DNA from: Bradyrhizobium manausense
Lineage (GTDB): Bacteria > Pseudomonadota > Alphaproteobacteria > Rhizobiales > Xanthobacteraceae
DNA length: 64,000 nt
Assembly: GCF_018131105.1 (NCBI RefSeq)
Contig: NZ_JAFCJI010000008.1
Location: 25,737-89,736 of the forward strand
Direction: 5' to 3'
Part shown: positions 19,432 to 29,228 of the stretch, piece after piece
How positions within the stretch are numbered: position 1 is the stretch's first letter
Layout of the letters: each line of letters opens with the position of its first letter
Notes under the pieces: generated by a model
What the model was told of the DNA's origin: nothing
The model's database searches: none
Seen by the model: only the letters and a program-made list of their open reading frames with translations
Made by a program: the position numbers and the translations under genes

Positions 19432-20955
19432 ATGAAAATTCGCTTCCTCTTTCTTCTGCCATTGCTTGTCTCGTTCATCCCGACCGCGCCGTCGCATGCG
19501 GCCGGCGACCGCTTCGCGCTGGTCATCGGCAACGCCAAATATCCTGATGCCGACAGCCCGTTGAAGGAGCCGATCAACGACGCCCGCGACGTCGCCGACG
19601 AACTCAAGCGCGACGGCTTCTCGGTGGAGGTCGGCGAAAACCTAACCGGCGACGGCATGCGCCGCGCCTTCGACAAGCTCTACGGCAAGATCAAGCCGGG
19701 CTCGGTCGCGCTGATATTCTACAGCGGATTTGGCATTCAGTCGGCACGCCAGAGCTACATGATCCCGGTCGATGCGCAGATCTGGACCGAATCCGACGTC
19801 CGCCGCGACGGTTTCAGCATCGAAGCCATTTTGGGCGAACTCAACACCCGCGGCGCCGGCGTCAAGATCGCGCTGATCGACGCCTCCAGGCGCAACCCGT
19901 TCGAACGCCGGTTCCGCAGCTTCTCGGCGGGCCTGACCCCCGTCATCGCGCCGAACGGCACCCTGGTGATGTATTCGGCGGCGCTGGCATCGGTCGTGTC
20001 CGATGCCGGCGGCGACCACAGCCTGTTCGTCCAGGAACTGCTCAAGGAAATCCGCGTCCCCGACCTGATGGCGGAGGAAACGCTGAACCGCACCAAGATG
20101 GGCGTCACCCGCGCCTCGCGCGGCGAGCAGGTGCCGTGGATCTCGTCCTCGCTCGCCGAGGATTTCTCGTTCATCCCCGGAGCGAGCGGATCGCGTCCGA
20201 CGACGACACCGCCGCCACCGACGCCAGCGCCCCCCGCACCGTCACCGCCTCCCGTTGCCAACAACCCGCCTCCGGCCCCGCCGCCTGCACCGGTGGCTGC
20301 GAACAATCCGCCGCCACCGCCCGCGCCTCCATCACCACCGCCGCCGTTGCCAAAGCCGCAGGTGGAGGCCGCACTGCCTCCGCCGCCCCCGCCGGTCAAA
20401 CCCGTCGAGATCACCCCTGCGCCAAGCGCAAATAGCGGGCCGAACGCGGCCGCGCTGGCCGAGGATCCAACCATCAAGGGCCTGACGGCCAAGATCGCCG
20501 CCAATCCGGACGACGTGAATGCGCTGTACCGGCGTGGCCAGGTCTATGCCAGCAAGGGGGCCTACAGCCTCGCCATCAAGGATTTTGACGACACACTGCG
20601 GATCAACTCGAAGGACGTCGAGGCGCTGAACAACCGCTGTTGGACCCGGACCGTGGTCGGCGACCTCCAGGGCGCATTGAAGGACTGCAACGAAGCACTG
20701 CGGCTGCGACCGAATTTCGTCGATGCGCTTGATAGCCGCGGCCTGGTGAACCTCAAATCCGGGGCGGTGAAGAACGCCATTGCCGATTTCGACGCCGCTC
20801 TGAAGATCAACCCGCGCCTGACCTCCTCCCTTTACGGACGGGGCGTGGCGAAGCAACGCAACGGCTCGGCCCAGGAGGGCGCGCTCGACATCGCCAATGC
20901 CAAGGCGATGGACCCGAATATCGTTCAGGAATTCGCAAGCTACGGAGTCCGTTGA
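19432..20955 (+). CDS. Caspase-fold protein with TPR repeats, catalytic dyad lost
   Basis: 507 residues: signal peptide (1-23, cut near SHA-AGD), caspase/peptidase C14 fold about 25-250, a proline-rich linker about 257-330 and a TPR domain about 345-500. The fold is clear (RFALVIGNAKYPD, then IPVDAQIW), but the catalytic His normally in YSGHG is Phe100 (FYSGFG) and the catalytic Cys normally in DAC is Ser152 (IDASRRNP). It is therefore probably a non-proteolytic, exported scaffold. An OmpA gene follows 133 bases downstream, suggesting an envelope role. A paralogue with the same losses is at 43357-44205. Confidence 0.92.
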   Translation: MKIRFLFLLPLLVSFIPTAPSHAAGDRFALVIGNAKYPDADSPLKEPINDARDVADELKRDGFSVEVGENLTGDGMRRAFDKLYGKIKPGSVALIFYSGFGIQSARQSYMIPVDAQIWTESDVRRDGFSIEAILGELNTRGAGVKIALIDASRRNPFERRFRSFSAGLTPVIAPNGTLVMYSAALASVVSDAGGDHSLFVQELLKEIRVPDLMAEETLNRTKMGVTRASRGEQVPWISSSLAEDFSFIPGASGSRPTTTPPPPTPAPPAPSPPPVANNPPPAPPPAPVAANNPPPPPAPPSPPPPLPKPQVEAALPPPPPPVKPVEITPAPSANSGPNAAALAEDPTIKGLTAKIAANPDDVNALYRRGQVYASKGAYSLAIKDFDDTLRINSKDVEALNNRCWTRTVVGDLQGALKDCNEALRLRPNFVDALDSRGLVNLKSGAVKNAIADFDAALKINPRLTSSLYGRGVAKQRNGSAQEGALDIANAKAMDPNIVQEFASYGVR

Positions 20956-21088
20956 TATTTTTTTGATTCGAGGCCGCCGGCTCCTCGAACCCTGGAGGGC
21001 CAGGCCAAGACTAACCAAACGGATGCCGCAGGCGGCCTCGCCGTGGGGCTATTGCAGGAATTTTGGAACCGCGCAGGAGGGACGGACA

Positions 21089-21754
21089 ATGAGATTGGCC
21101 GCAAAAGGACTGACCGCAATTCTGTCCATCATCACCGTCAGCGCGACGCTGTCGCTCTCACCCGTCTTCGCCGGCGATGACGGCAACAGCAAGAACGTCA
21201 CCGAGGACGAGATCGTGCGTGCGCTGGCGCCGGCGCCGAAGAAGCCCCTGACCCGTGGCCTCTCGGTCGCCCCGCAAGCTGATCGGGCGTCGAACCCGGC
21301 GGAAACCAAGCTGATCCAGTCCGTCCGCGGCCGCGCCACGCGCTCGCTTTCGTCGACCGAGCGCGAGGAACTCGCTTCCGCTGCCAAAGACAAGCCGAAT
21401 ATCGATCTCGAAATCACCTTCGATTACAACTCGGCCGATATCAGCGCCAAATCGCTGCCATCCGTGCAGGCGCTCGGCCGCGCATTGACCAGCCCGGACC
21501 TCAAGGGCTCGACCTTCGTGGTCGCCGGGCACACCGACGCCGCCGGCGGCGAGAGCTACAATCAGGAGCTGTCTGAGCGCCGCGCGGATTCGATCAAGCG
21601 CTACCTTGTCGAGAAGTACAGCATCTCCGCGACCGACCTCGTCACCGTCGGTTACGGCAAGAGCAAGCTGAAGGATCCGAGCCAGCCGATGGCGGAGGTG
21701 AACCGCCGCGTGCAGGTCGTGAACATGGAAAACAAGACCACCGCATCGAAGTGA
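21089..21754 (+). CDS. OmpA family protein
   Basis: 221 residues with a signal peptide (cut near VFA-GDD) and a C-terminal OmpA peptidoglycan-binding domain: LEITFDYNSADIS, VVAGHTDAAGGESYNQELSE with the conserved Asp, RRADSIKRYL and the final NRRVQVV. No beta-barrel, so it is likely a periplasmic or lipoprotein-like cell-wall tether; no lipobox Cys is seen. The ATG follows CAGGAGGGACGG. It may work with the caspase-fold protein upstream. Confidence 0.92.
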   Translation: MRLAAKGLTAILSIITVSATLSLSPVFAGDDGNSKNVTEDEIVRALAPAPKKPLTRGLSVAPQADRASNPAETKLIQSVRGRATRSLSSTEREELASAAKDKPNIDLEITFDYNSADISAKSLPSVQALGRALTSPDLKGSTFVVAGHTDAAGGESYNQELSERRADSIKRYLVEKYSISATDLVTVGYGKSKLKDPSQPMAEVNRRVQVVNMENKTTASK

Positions 21755-21815
21755 CCGCGACGTAATCCTTTGCAGTGACCGGTCGTGATGTGGTGTAAAG
21801 TCTTTATCCCAGCGC

Positions 21816-21839
21816 GCGTCCCGCAGCCCTGTGGGACGC
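21816..21839 (+). terminator. Hairpin after the OmpA gene
   Basis: GCGTCCCGCA pairs with TGTGGGACGC (one G-T pair) around GCCC. Only a weak T-rich tail follows. Confidence 0.5.
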
Positions 21840-21897
21840 CGCTTCGTTTCAGGGAAGCGCTCCCGATAACCTCGAGCCAGGCCAGGATGATCCGGCG

Positions 21898-22827
21898 ATG
21901 AACGTCTCCGAATATCTCAAGCCTGCGGCAACTGTGGCGTTCATCGTTGCGCTCGGCGCCGGCTACTACTGGTTCGAGCATCGGCATCGTCCCGAGGCAA
22001 AGGAGACGCCGGGCGAGGCCCTCGTCATCGTGACGAAGTCGACCAATGCCTGTTTCTCCGACCTGGTGCGGGTGACCGGCTTCTTCGTGCCAAGACGCGA
22101 GGCCGTGGTGGTCGCAGATCAGGAAGGATCGAAGGTCACCGATCTCTTCGCCACCGAAGGCGCTCTCGTCACCGACAATCAGGAGCTGGCGCGCCTGTCG
22201 CCGCCGCCGCAGATGCCGGGCCAGCCGCAACGACCGGGCTCGCAGGGTCCGATCTCGCTGAAGGCGCCCGCGGCGGGTCTCATCACGGAGGTCCGCACCA
22301 TCGTCGGCGCGCCGGCCTCGCCGCAAGCCGGACCGATGTTCCGCATCGCCGTCAACAATGAGATCGAGCTCGATGCGCAGGTGCCTGGCGTGCACATGTC
22401 GAAGCTGAGCCCCGGCGCGACGGTGCGGATCAGCCGGGATGACGCCGCCGACCTTATCGGCCGGGTCAGGCTGGTTGCTCCCGAGATCGACCGCACGACG
22501 CAACTCGGCCACGTTCGCATCAGCGTCACCAACAATCCCTCATTGAAGGCCGGCATGTTCGCGCGGGCCTCCATCGACGCCAAGCGAAGCTGCGGCGTCG
22601 CGGTTCCCAAGACTGCGATCGACCATCTCACCGTGCAGGTGGTCAAGGGCAACACCGTCGAGACACGCAGGGTGCGCGTCGGGCTGACCTCCGACACTCA
22701 AACGGAAATCCTGGAAGGCGTCGATGTCGGCGAAATCGTCGTGGCCGACGCCGGCTCTTCGCTCCATGACGGCGACCAGATCAAGACCATGTTCGCCGAT
22801 GAACTCGATCGCACGCGGGGACGCTGA
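21898..22827 (+). CDS. RND efflux periplasmic adaptor (HlyD/MFP family)
   Basis: 309 residues with an N-terminal membrane anchor (about 10-27), a barrel-sandwich lipoyl domain (GSKVTDLFATEGALVTDNQEL) and a beta-barrel part (NEIELDAQVPGVHMSKLSPG). It joins the inner-membrane pump to an outer-membrane channel. The gene overlaps the pump gene by one base (TGATG), so they are translated together. A shared CFSD motif links it to the orphan adaptor at 42302-43189. Confidence 0.92.
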   Translation: MNVSEYLKPAATVAFIVALGAGYYWFEHRHRPEAKETPGEALVIVTKSTNACFSDLVRVTGFFVPRREAVVVADQEGSKVTDLFATEGALVTDNQELARLSPPPQMPGQPQRPGSQGPISLKAPAAGLITEVRTIVGAPASPQAGPMFRIAVNNEIELDAQVPGVHMSKLSPGATVRISRDDAADLIGRVRLVAPEIDRTTQLGHVRISVTNNPSLKAGMFARASIDAKRSCGVAVPKTAIDHLTVQVVKGNTVETRRVRVGLTSDTQTEILEGVDVGEIVVADAGSSLHDGDQIKTMFADELDRTRGR

Positions 22828-25800
22828 TGGCACTCAATATCTCGGCATGGTCGATCCGTCATCCGCTGCCGTCTGTCGTCTTTTCGTTCATCCTTCTGCT
22901 GCTCGGCTGGGCCTCGTTCACCAAGCTCGCAGTGACGCGACTGCCCTCGGCAGACATTCCCGTGATCTCGGTCGCAGTGTCGCAGTTCGGTGCGGCACCG
23001 GCCGAGCTTGAATCCCAGGTTACCAAGACGATCGAAGACGCCGTATCCGGCGTCGAAGGCGTCTGGCACATCACCTCGTCGATCACCGACGGCCTGTCGC
23101 TGACCACGATCCAGTTCGCGCTATCGACCAACACGGATCGCGCGCTCAACGACGTCAAGGACGCGGTGACGCGCGTCCGCTCGAACCTGCCGCAGAACGT
23201 CACCGAGCCGCTGATCCAGCGCGTCGACGTCATCGGCCTGCCGATCGTCACTTATGCCGCGATCTCGCCCGGCAAGACGCCCGAGCAACTGTCCTATTTC
23301 GTCGACGACGTGGTCAAACGTGCCATGCAAGGCGTCCGCGGCGTCGCCCAGGTCGAGCGCATCGGCGGTGTCGAGCGCGAGATCCTGGTCTCGCTCGATC
23401 CCGACCGTTTGCAGGCGATGGGACTGACCACCGTCAATGTCAGCCAGAGCCTGCGCGGCACCAATGTCGATGTCGCCGGCGGCCGCGCCGAGATCGGCAA
23501 GAACGACCAGGCCATCCGCACGCTGGCCGGAGCCAAGACCCTGAGTGATCTCGCCGGCACCATGATTCCGCTGTTCGCGGGCGGTGAAGTGCGGCTTGAC
23601 GATCTCGGCACCGTCACCGACACCATCGCAGACCGCCGCACGTTCGCCCGCTTCAACGGCGAGCCGGTCGTTGCACTCGGCATCAAGCGCTCCAAGGGCG
23701 CCAGCGACGTCGTCGTCGCGGCCGCTGTACAGAAGCGCATCGATGCGCTCAAGGCGGCCTATCCCGACGTCGACCTGAAGCTGATCGACACGTCGGTCGA
23801 ATATACCAAGGGCAACTACGAGGCCGCGATATCGACCTTGTTCGAGGGCGCCATCCTCGCCGTCGTCATCGTGCTGCTGTTCCTGCGCGACCTGCGCGCC
23901 ACCATCATCGCCGCGATCTCATTGCCGCTGTCGATCTTCCCGGCGTTCTGGGCGATGGACATCCTCGGCTTCTCGCTCAACCTCGTCAGCTTCCTCGCCA
24001 TCACGCTCTCGACCGGTATTCTGGTCGACGATGCGATCGTCGAGATCGAAAACATCGTGCGACACATGAACATGGGCAAATCGCCCTACCGTGCCGCCCT
24101 TGAAGCCGCCGACGAGATCGGCCTCGCGGTGATCGCGATCTCGCTGACCATCATCGCGATCTTCGCGCCCGCGAGCTTCATGTCCGGTATCGCCGGGCAA
24201 TTCTTCAAGCAGTTCGGCATCACGGTGTCGGTACAGGTGTTCTTCTCGCTGCTGGCGGCACGTTTCGTCACGCCGGTGCTGGCGGCCTACTTCCTCAAGC
24301 ACCACACCCATGAAGAGCCGCCGCCAGGCCGTGTATTGCGGGGCTATCACAGCGTCGTCGCCTGGTCGGTGAAGCACTATTTCTTCACAGTGCTGATCGG
24401 CTTCGGGATCTTCGCGGCCTCGATCTGGAGCATCACGCTTCTGCCGCAGGGCTTCCTGCCGACGCAGGACAGTGCGCGATCGCTGATCGCCCTCGAACTG
24501 CCGCCCGGCACCCAACTCGCCTACACCGAAAAGGTCACCGAGAACATCGTGACGCAGCTGCGCAAGCGGTCGGAGGTGAAGAGTATCTTCGTCGATGGCG
24601 GCCGCATTCCGCCCGGCACCCAGGAAGTCCGGCGCGCATCGCTGATCATCAACTACGTGCCGAAGGCCGATCGCAAGATTACCCAGCGCGAACTCGAATT
24701 CTCCATCAGCCAGGAGCTGGAGAATATCCCCGACCTGCGCTTCTGGTTCCTGGACGAGAACGGTCTGCGTCCCATTTCGCTGGTCGTGACCGGCGTCGAC
24801 GCCAACATCGTCAACAACGTCGCAAGTGAGCTTGCGACGCAGATGAAGCGGATTCCGACGATTTCCAACGTGATCTCGGAAACGTCGCTGGAGCGGCCCG
24901 AACTGCGCATCGAACCACGAGCCGATCTTGCGGCGCGGCTCGGCGTCTCGACCGAAAGCCTGTCGCAAACCATCCGCGTCGCCACCATCGGTGACGTCGG
25001 ACCTGCGCTCGCCAAGTTCGACGTCGGCGATCGGCTGGTCCCGATCCGGGTGCAACTCGAGGATGCCGCGCGCGGCAATCTCAAGACACTCGAGCAATTA
25101 CGTGTGCCGCTCGGCGAACACGGCGAGAAAGGCGGCGTACCGCTGTCGGTCATCGCCGACGTCAAGCTCGATCAGGGACCGACAAGCATCAACCGCTACG
25201 ACCGGGATCGTCAGGCGACCGTTGCCGCCGACACCGTCGGCACGACGGCGCTCGGTGATGCCACCAAGCTGATCAACGAACTCCCGGTCATGAAGAGCCT
25301 GCCGAAGGGCGTGAAGGTCTCACCGTCGGGCGACGCCGAGAGCCTGAACGAATTGTCCGACGGCTTCGCCACGGCGATGAAGGCCGGCCTGCTGATGGTC
25401 TATGCGGTGCTGGTGCTGCTGTTCGGCACCTTCCTGCAGCCGATCACCATCCTGTTCTCGCTGCCGCTGTCCATCGGCGGCGCCATCGCAGCCCTGCTCG
25501 TCACTGGCAAGCAGCTCACCACGCCGGTGTGGATCGGCATCCTGATGCTGATGGGCATCGTCACCAAGAACGCGATCATGCTGGTCGAGTTCGCCATCGA
25601 ATCGATCAACACAGGCAGGCCGCGCGACGAGGCAATGATCGACGCCGGCATGAAACGCGCCCGCCCGATCGTGATGACCACGATCGCGATGGCCGCCGGC
25701 ATGATGCCGAGCGCGCTCGCGGTCGGCGCCGGCGGCGAATTCCGCTCGCCAATGGCGCTCGCGGTGATCGGTGGCCTGATCTTCTCCACCGTCCTGTCGC

Positions 25801-25976
25801 TGGTGTTCGTGCCCGCGATGTTCATGGTGATGGACGACCTTGGCGCGCTGATCTGGCGCTTCGGCAAGCGGCTGATCGTGCACAGCGAGGATGCTGAGGC
25901 CGGCGGTCATCACGCAGCTGCGCCGACGGATGCGGCGCCAATGCCCAAAAACGTCGTGCACCCTGCGGCGGAGTAA
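22827..25976 (+). CDS. RND efflux pump, AcrB/HAE1 family
   Basis: 1049 residues, the normal pump length, with 12 membrane helices and two large periplasmic loops. The proton-relay residues are present: two Asp in GILVDDAIVEIEN (helix 4) and Lys in GIVTKNAIMLVEFA (helix 10). The start motif SIRHPLPSVVFSFILLLLG fits the hydrophobe/amphiphile exporter branch. No outer-membrane channel gene is nearby, so a general TolC-like channel encoded elsewhere is needed. Substrate unknown. Confidence 0.95.
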   Translation: MALNISAWSIRHPLPSVVFSFILLLLGWASFTKLAVTRLPSADIPVISVAVSQFGAAPAELESQVTKTIEDAVSGVEGVWHITSSITDGLSLTTIQFALSTNTDRALNDVKDAVTRVRSNLPQNVTEPLIQRVDVIGLPIVTYAAISPGKTPEQLSYFVDDVVKRAMQGVRGVAQVERIGGVEREILVSLDPDRLQAMGLTTVNVSQSLRGTNVDVAGGRAEIGKNDQAIRTLAGAKTLSDLAGTMIPLFAGGEVRLDDLGTVTDTIADRRTFARFNGEPVVALGIKRSKGASDVVVAAAVQKRIDALKAAYPDVDLKLIDTSVEYTKGNYEAAISTLFEGAILAVVIVLLFLRDLRATIIAAISLPLSIFPAFWAMDILGFSLNLVSFLAITLSTGILVDDAIVEIENIVRHMNMGKSPYRAALEAADEIGLAVIAISLTIIAIFAPASFMSGIAGQFFKQFGITVSVQVFFSLLAARFVTPVLAAYFLKHHTHEEPPPGRVLRGYHSVVAWSVKHYFFTVLIGFGIFAASIWSITLLPQGFLPTQDSARSLIALELPPGTQLAYTEKVTENIVTQLRKRSEVKSIFVDGGRIPPGTQEVRRASLIINYVPKADRKITQRELEFSISQELENIPDLRFWFLDENGLRPISLVVTGVDANIVNNVASELATQMKRIPTISNVISETSLERPELRIEPRADLAARLGVSTESLSQTIRVATIGDVGPALAKFDVGDRLVPIRVQLEDAARGNLKTLEQLRVPLGEHGEKGGVPLSVIADVKLDQGPTSINRYDRDRQATVAADTVGTTALGDATKLINELPVMKSLPKGVKVSPSGDAESLNELSDGFATAMKAGLLMVYAVLVLLFGTFLQPITILFSLPLSIGGAIAALLVTGKQLTTPVWIGILMLMGIVTKNAIMLVEFAIESINTGRPRDEAMIDAGMKRARPIVMTTIAMAAGMMPSALAVGAGGEFRSPMALAVIGGLIFSTVLSLVFVPAMFMVMDDLGALIWRFGKRLIVHSEDAEAGGHHAAAPTDAAPMPKNVVHPAAE

Positions 25977-26014
25977 ACTCCGTCCGAGCCGGTTCATGCG
26001 AGCGAACGGGAATC

Positions 26015-26044
26015 GTCGCAGCGAGTGAAATTCCTCGCTGCGAC
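26015..26044. terminator. Perfect hairpin between convergent RND pump and Crp genes
   Basis: 11-base arms GTCGCAGCGAG / CTCGCTGCGAC, loop of 8. It may end transcripts from both sides. Confidence 0.65.
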
Positions 26045-26053
26045 CTCCCCGTC

Positions 26054-26728
26054 CTATTCGTTCCTCGCGATCGACGTCAGCTTGGTCATGTTCCGCAGCA
26101 GGATCCGTCCGCGCTGGAGATCCAGGATCGCCTCCTTGCGCCAGGTCTGAAGCTGACGGTTGACGCTCTCGCGGGCGGCGCCGACGAAGACGCCCAGCTG
26201 CTCCTGCGAGATGTGCACCTCGGAACCGAAATCGGCTGCGAGCGCGCAGAGACGCCGCGCCAGACGCACTGGCAGGGGCTGCAGCATGGATTCCTCCATG
26301 CGCTCGCTCTGCCAGCGGATGCGCTGGCACAACAGCGCGATGATCTTGATCCCAACCTTTGGCTCGCGCTCAAGGAAGGCCAGGAAATCTTCGCGCCGCA
26401 GCACGAACAATTCGCTGGCCTCGCCGGCGGTCGCATCGGCGGTGCGGTTCTGACCGTCCAGCACCGCAACCTCGCCGAACAGGTCGCCCGCCCCCATGAA
26501 GTTCAGCGTTAGCCGGCTACCGTCGGATGCGCCGGTCTCGATGCGGACCTGGCCGCGGCGTACGCCGAACAGCGCATCACCCGCGTCCCCCTTCTGAAAC
26601 AGAACCTCGCCATTCGCCAGATGCTGGGTGTGGCAAAGGTTGGACAGCCGCTGGAGTTCGTCCGCGCCGAGATCGGCGAACATGGCATTCATTTTCAGAA
26701 TGACCGCAAATTCGGCCTGCTTGCTCAT
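26054..26728 (-). CDS. Crp/Fnr family transcriptional regulator
   Basis: 224 residues. The cyclic-nucleotide fold covers about 8-125 with GDLFGEVAVLDGQNRTA, which resembles the cAMP-binding loop (Glu86, Arg95 and Thr96 in place). No N-terminal Fnr-type Cys cluster is present. The helix-turn-helix is ISQEQLGVFVGAARESVNRQL; its recognition helix RESVNR (186-191) keeps the Arg, Glu and Arg that in E. coli CRP read TGTGA. A CRP-like site lies 80-95 bases before the start, so self-control is plausible. Confidence 0.92.
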   Translation of the reverse strand: MSKQAEFAVILKMNAMFADLGADELQRLSNLCHTQHLANGEVLFQKGDAGDALFGVRRGQVRIETGASDGSRLTLNFMGAGDLFGEVAVLDGQNRTADATAGEASELFVLRREDFLAFLEREPKVGIKIIALLCQRIRWQSERMEESMLQPLPVRLARRLCALAADFGSEVHISQEQLGVFVGAARESVNRQLQTWRKEAILDLQRGRILLRNMTKLTSIARNE

Positions 26729-26808
26729 TTCAACGTCCTTGTGAATCTATTTGGCAAATCGCTTGGAAAGCATCGTCGTCAGGATCGCGTAAAACCGCTG
26801 TTTGGAAG

Positions 26809-26824
26809 TGTGTCATAAGTCACA
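26809..26824. promoter_or_regulatory. CRP-like site upstream of the Crp-type gene
   Basis: TGTGTCATAAGTCACA matches TGTGA-N6-TCACA with one mismatch. It is centred about 88 bases before the Crp-type start (26728) and about 150 before the asmA-like gene on the other side. Confidence 0.5.
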
Positions 26825-26966
26825 TAAGTTTGCAGCACCCTCCGATTATTTTTAGCGGCTTGGAGCGGCTTGGCGTCCGGGGATAAACTCTGGGGCAGAG
26901 GGCGGGTGCAAAGGACAAGTGCCCCCGCCAGGTCTGACGCCGCTTGCTCGCCGTTGGGAACTCGAG

Positions 26967-29063
26967 ATGAGAGCAGTCAAATTCGCCGGCGCGGCGGTGG
27001 TCGCCGTCATCATCGTGGTCGCGCTCCTGCTGGTGATCGGGATCCCCTCGGGCTTCCTGACGTCGAAGATTGCCTCGCGCGTGGAGAGCGCGACCGGCTA
27101 TCGCATGACCATCGACGGCGGGGCGAAGATCAGCCTGTGGCCGACGCTGAACATCACGCTGAACGATCTCACGCTGCAGAACCCGCGGGATCGCAGCGGC
27201 ATCACGCGGGTGACGATCGAGCGGGTGCAGGTCGACATGTCGCTGGCCAGCGCATGGTCGGGCCGCCCCGAGATCCGCGAGATCGTCCTCACCCATCCGG
27301 TGCTGTACCAGCCGATGCTGCGCGATCGGCTGCCCAATGCCGATACCTCGCCGAAGCCGCTTGCATCCGACATGGCCGGCGCAACCATCGACCGCTTCAA
27401 GATCAAGAACGGCGAAGTCGCCTTCTCGCGCGTGCGCGACCGCGTCGAAAGCCGCATCAGCGCCATCGATGCCGACGCCGTCATCGGCCGCGACCGCACC
27501 ATCAAGGTCACCGGCACGGCGCGCGTCAGCGAGCACCCGGCCAGGTTCGACATCAAGGCGACCACGCCGGCGCCGCCGACGGAGCGGCAGGCCATCCCGG
27601 TGGATTTTGCCATCGATATGCCCGACGTGCTGAAGTCCCAGCTCGCAGGTCGTGCCGACATGCGCCTCAACGGCGATGTTGTGATGATCAACGGCATCAA
27701 CGGCACGCTCGGCGATAGCGCCTTCAACGGCTGGGCCTCGGTCGACATCGCGAGCAAGCCACTGGTGAAGCTCGATCTCGACTTCCAGCGGCTGACAATC
27801 CCGCAGTCGCAATCGTCGCAGGATACGTCCGGGCAGCCCTGGAGCGATGCGCCGATCGATGTCTCCGGGCTGAACTATGTCGATGCGCAGTTGCGGATCT
27901 CGGCGACCGAAGCCCTCGTCGGCGGGGCGCGCCTTGCGCCGCTGGCGCTCGATGCAAAACTCGCCGGCGGCATCCTGAAGGCGGGCACCGCCAATCTCGG
28001 CGCCTATGGCGGCCAGGTCTCGGGCGAGCTGATCCTGGATGCGACCTCCGGCGCACCGAGCTTTGCGATGCATTCCGACATCGTCGGCGTGCGGGCGCTG
28101 CCGCTGTTCCAGGGCTTGGCCGACTTCGACCGGATTGACGGCAAGCTGCAGGCCAAGCTGGCGCTGCGCAGCGCCGGACGCAGCCAGCGCGCGCTGATGG
28201 CGAACATGCAGGGCACCACCTTCGTCAACTTCCAGGACGGCGCCATCCGCGGCATCAATGTCGCGCAGATGATCCGCTCGCTGACGACGAGCAAGCTGTC
28301 CGGCTGGCAAGACAACCAAAACCTCAATCAGAACCAGAACGCCAGCCAGAACCCCAGCCAGGAGCTGAGCACCGACCTGTCGCAGCTCTCCGCCTCGTTC
28401 CGCATCGACAAGGGCCAGGCGGTGACGACCGACTTCACCCTGATCGGACCGCTGGTGCGCATCACCGGCGCCGGCACCCTCGCGCTCGACACCAAGATGA
28501 TGGGCTTCCGCGTCGAGCCCAAGCTCGTGATGACCACCGAAGGCCAGGGGCGCACCTCCGAGCCGGTCGGCTTCGGCATTCCCGTGATGATCTCGGGCCC
28601 CTGGTCGCAGCCGCAGATCTACCCTGACATGGCCGGCATGATGGACAATCCTGATGCGGCCTATGCCAAGCTGCGCGAGATGGGCAAGGGCCTGTTCGGC
28701 CCTGACGGCGCCAGGCTCGGCGACATCCTGAACAGTTTTGGCCTCGGCGGGACCGCCGCTGCAAATGGCGGCAACGGCACCACGGCCGGCAGCAACACCA
28801 ATCCTCAGATCCAGCTGCCGAACAACATGCCGATGTCCGGCGGTCAGCTCGGTGAAGCCATCGGCAATCTGATCCAGCAGGGATTGTCCAACAGCCCCCT
28901 GTCCAGCGGCACCGGGACCGGCCGGAGCCGCGGCCTGCCGGGCACCTCGACCACGCCCGCCCAAAGCCAGCCGCCGCAGGATCAATCGCTCCAAAATCCG
29001 CCAGTCGCCCAGCAGGACAGCCAGCCGATGAACGACGTGATGCGGCAGCTCTTCAATCGGTAG
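26967..29063 (+). CDS. AsmA family protein
   Basis: 698 residues: one N-terminal membrane helix (about 6-28), then an AsmA domain (GYRMTIDGGAKISLWPTLNI) and a C-terminal AsmA_2 region (GAIRGINVAQMIRSL, GPLVRITGAGTLALDTKMM). Proteins of this family are large periplasmic lipid-transfer or outer-membrane assembly factors. A run of Asn-Gln-rich residues (NQNLNQNQNASQNPSQ) lies near residue 450 and the tail is low complexity (Gly/Asn/Gln/Pro). Start chosen at the ATG just before the membrane helix. Confidence 0.9.
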   Translation: MRAVKFAGAAVVAVIIVVALLLVIGIPSGFLTSKIASRVESATGYRMTIDGGAKISLWPTLNITLNDLTLQNPRDRSGITRVTIERVQVDMSLASAWSGRPEIREIVLTHPVLYQPMLRDRLPNADTSPKPLASDMAGATIDRFKIKNGEVAFSRVRDRVESRISAIDADAVIGRDRTIKVTGTARVSEHPARFDIKATTPAPPTERQAIPVDFAIDMPDVLKSQLAGRADMRLNGDVVMINGINGTLGDSAFNGWASVDIASKPLVKLDLDFQRLTIPQSQSSQDTSGQPWSDAPIDVSGLNYVDAQLRISATEALVGGARLAPLALDAKLAGGILKAGTANLGAYGGQVSGELILDATSGAPSFAMHSDIVGVRALPLFQGLADFDRIDGKLQAKLALRSAGRSQRALMANMQGTTFVNFQDGAIRGINVAQMIRSLTTSKLSGWQDNQNLNQNQNASQNPSQELSTDLSQLSASFRIDKGQAVTTDFTLIGPLVRITGAGTLALDTKMMGFRVEPKLVMTTEGQGRTSEPVGFGIPVMISGPWSQPQIYPDMAGMMDNPDAAYAKLREMGKGLFGPDGARLGDILNSFGLGGTAAANGGNGTTAGSNTNPQIQLPNNMPMSGGQLGEAIGNLIQQGLSNSPLSSGTGTGRSRGLPGTSTTPAQSQPPQDQSLQNPPVAQQDSQPMNDVMRQLFNR

Positions 29064-29143
29064 GTTCGGCACCAACGCTTCGGACTCCGACGCAGTGGCG
29101 GTGATCCATCCCACCACGAACCGCATCGCTCCTCGCCGCGACT

Positions 29144-29173
29144 AACCCTCGCCTCGATGGCGAGGCGAGGGTT
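29144..29173 (+). terminator. Perfect hairpin after the AsmA gene
   Basis: 13-base perfect arms AACCCTCGCCTCG / CGAGGCGAGGGTT with a 4-base loop ATGG. The loop contains an in-frame ATG of the next reading frame, so the real start of that gene is probably further down. Confidence 0.6.
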
Positions 29174-29228
29174 CGGATGGGAGACGATTGTGGCGCTTGC
29201 CTTGCCTTCGCGTGCGTATGATTTGCAG

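Noticed and set aside
26820..29126. 768-codon open frame opposite the AsmA gene
   Set aside because: No domain, composition typical of antisense frames; AsmA on the plus strand explains the region.
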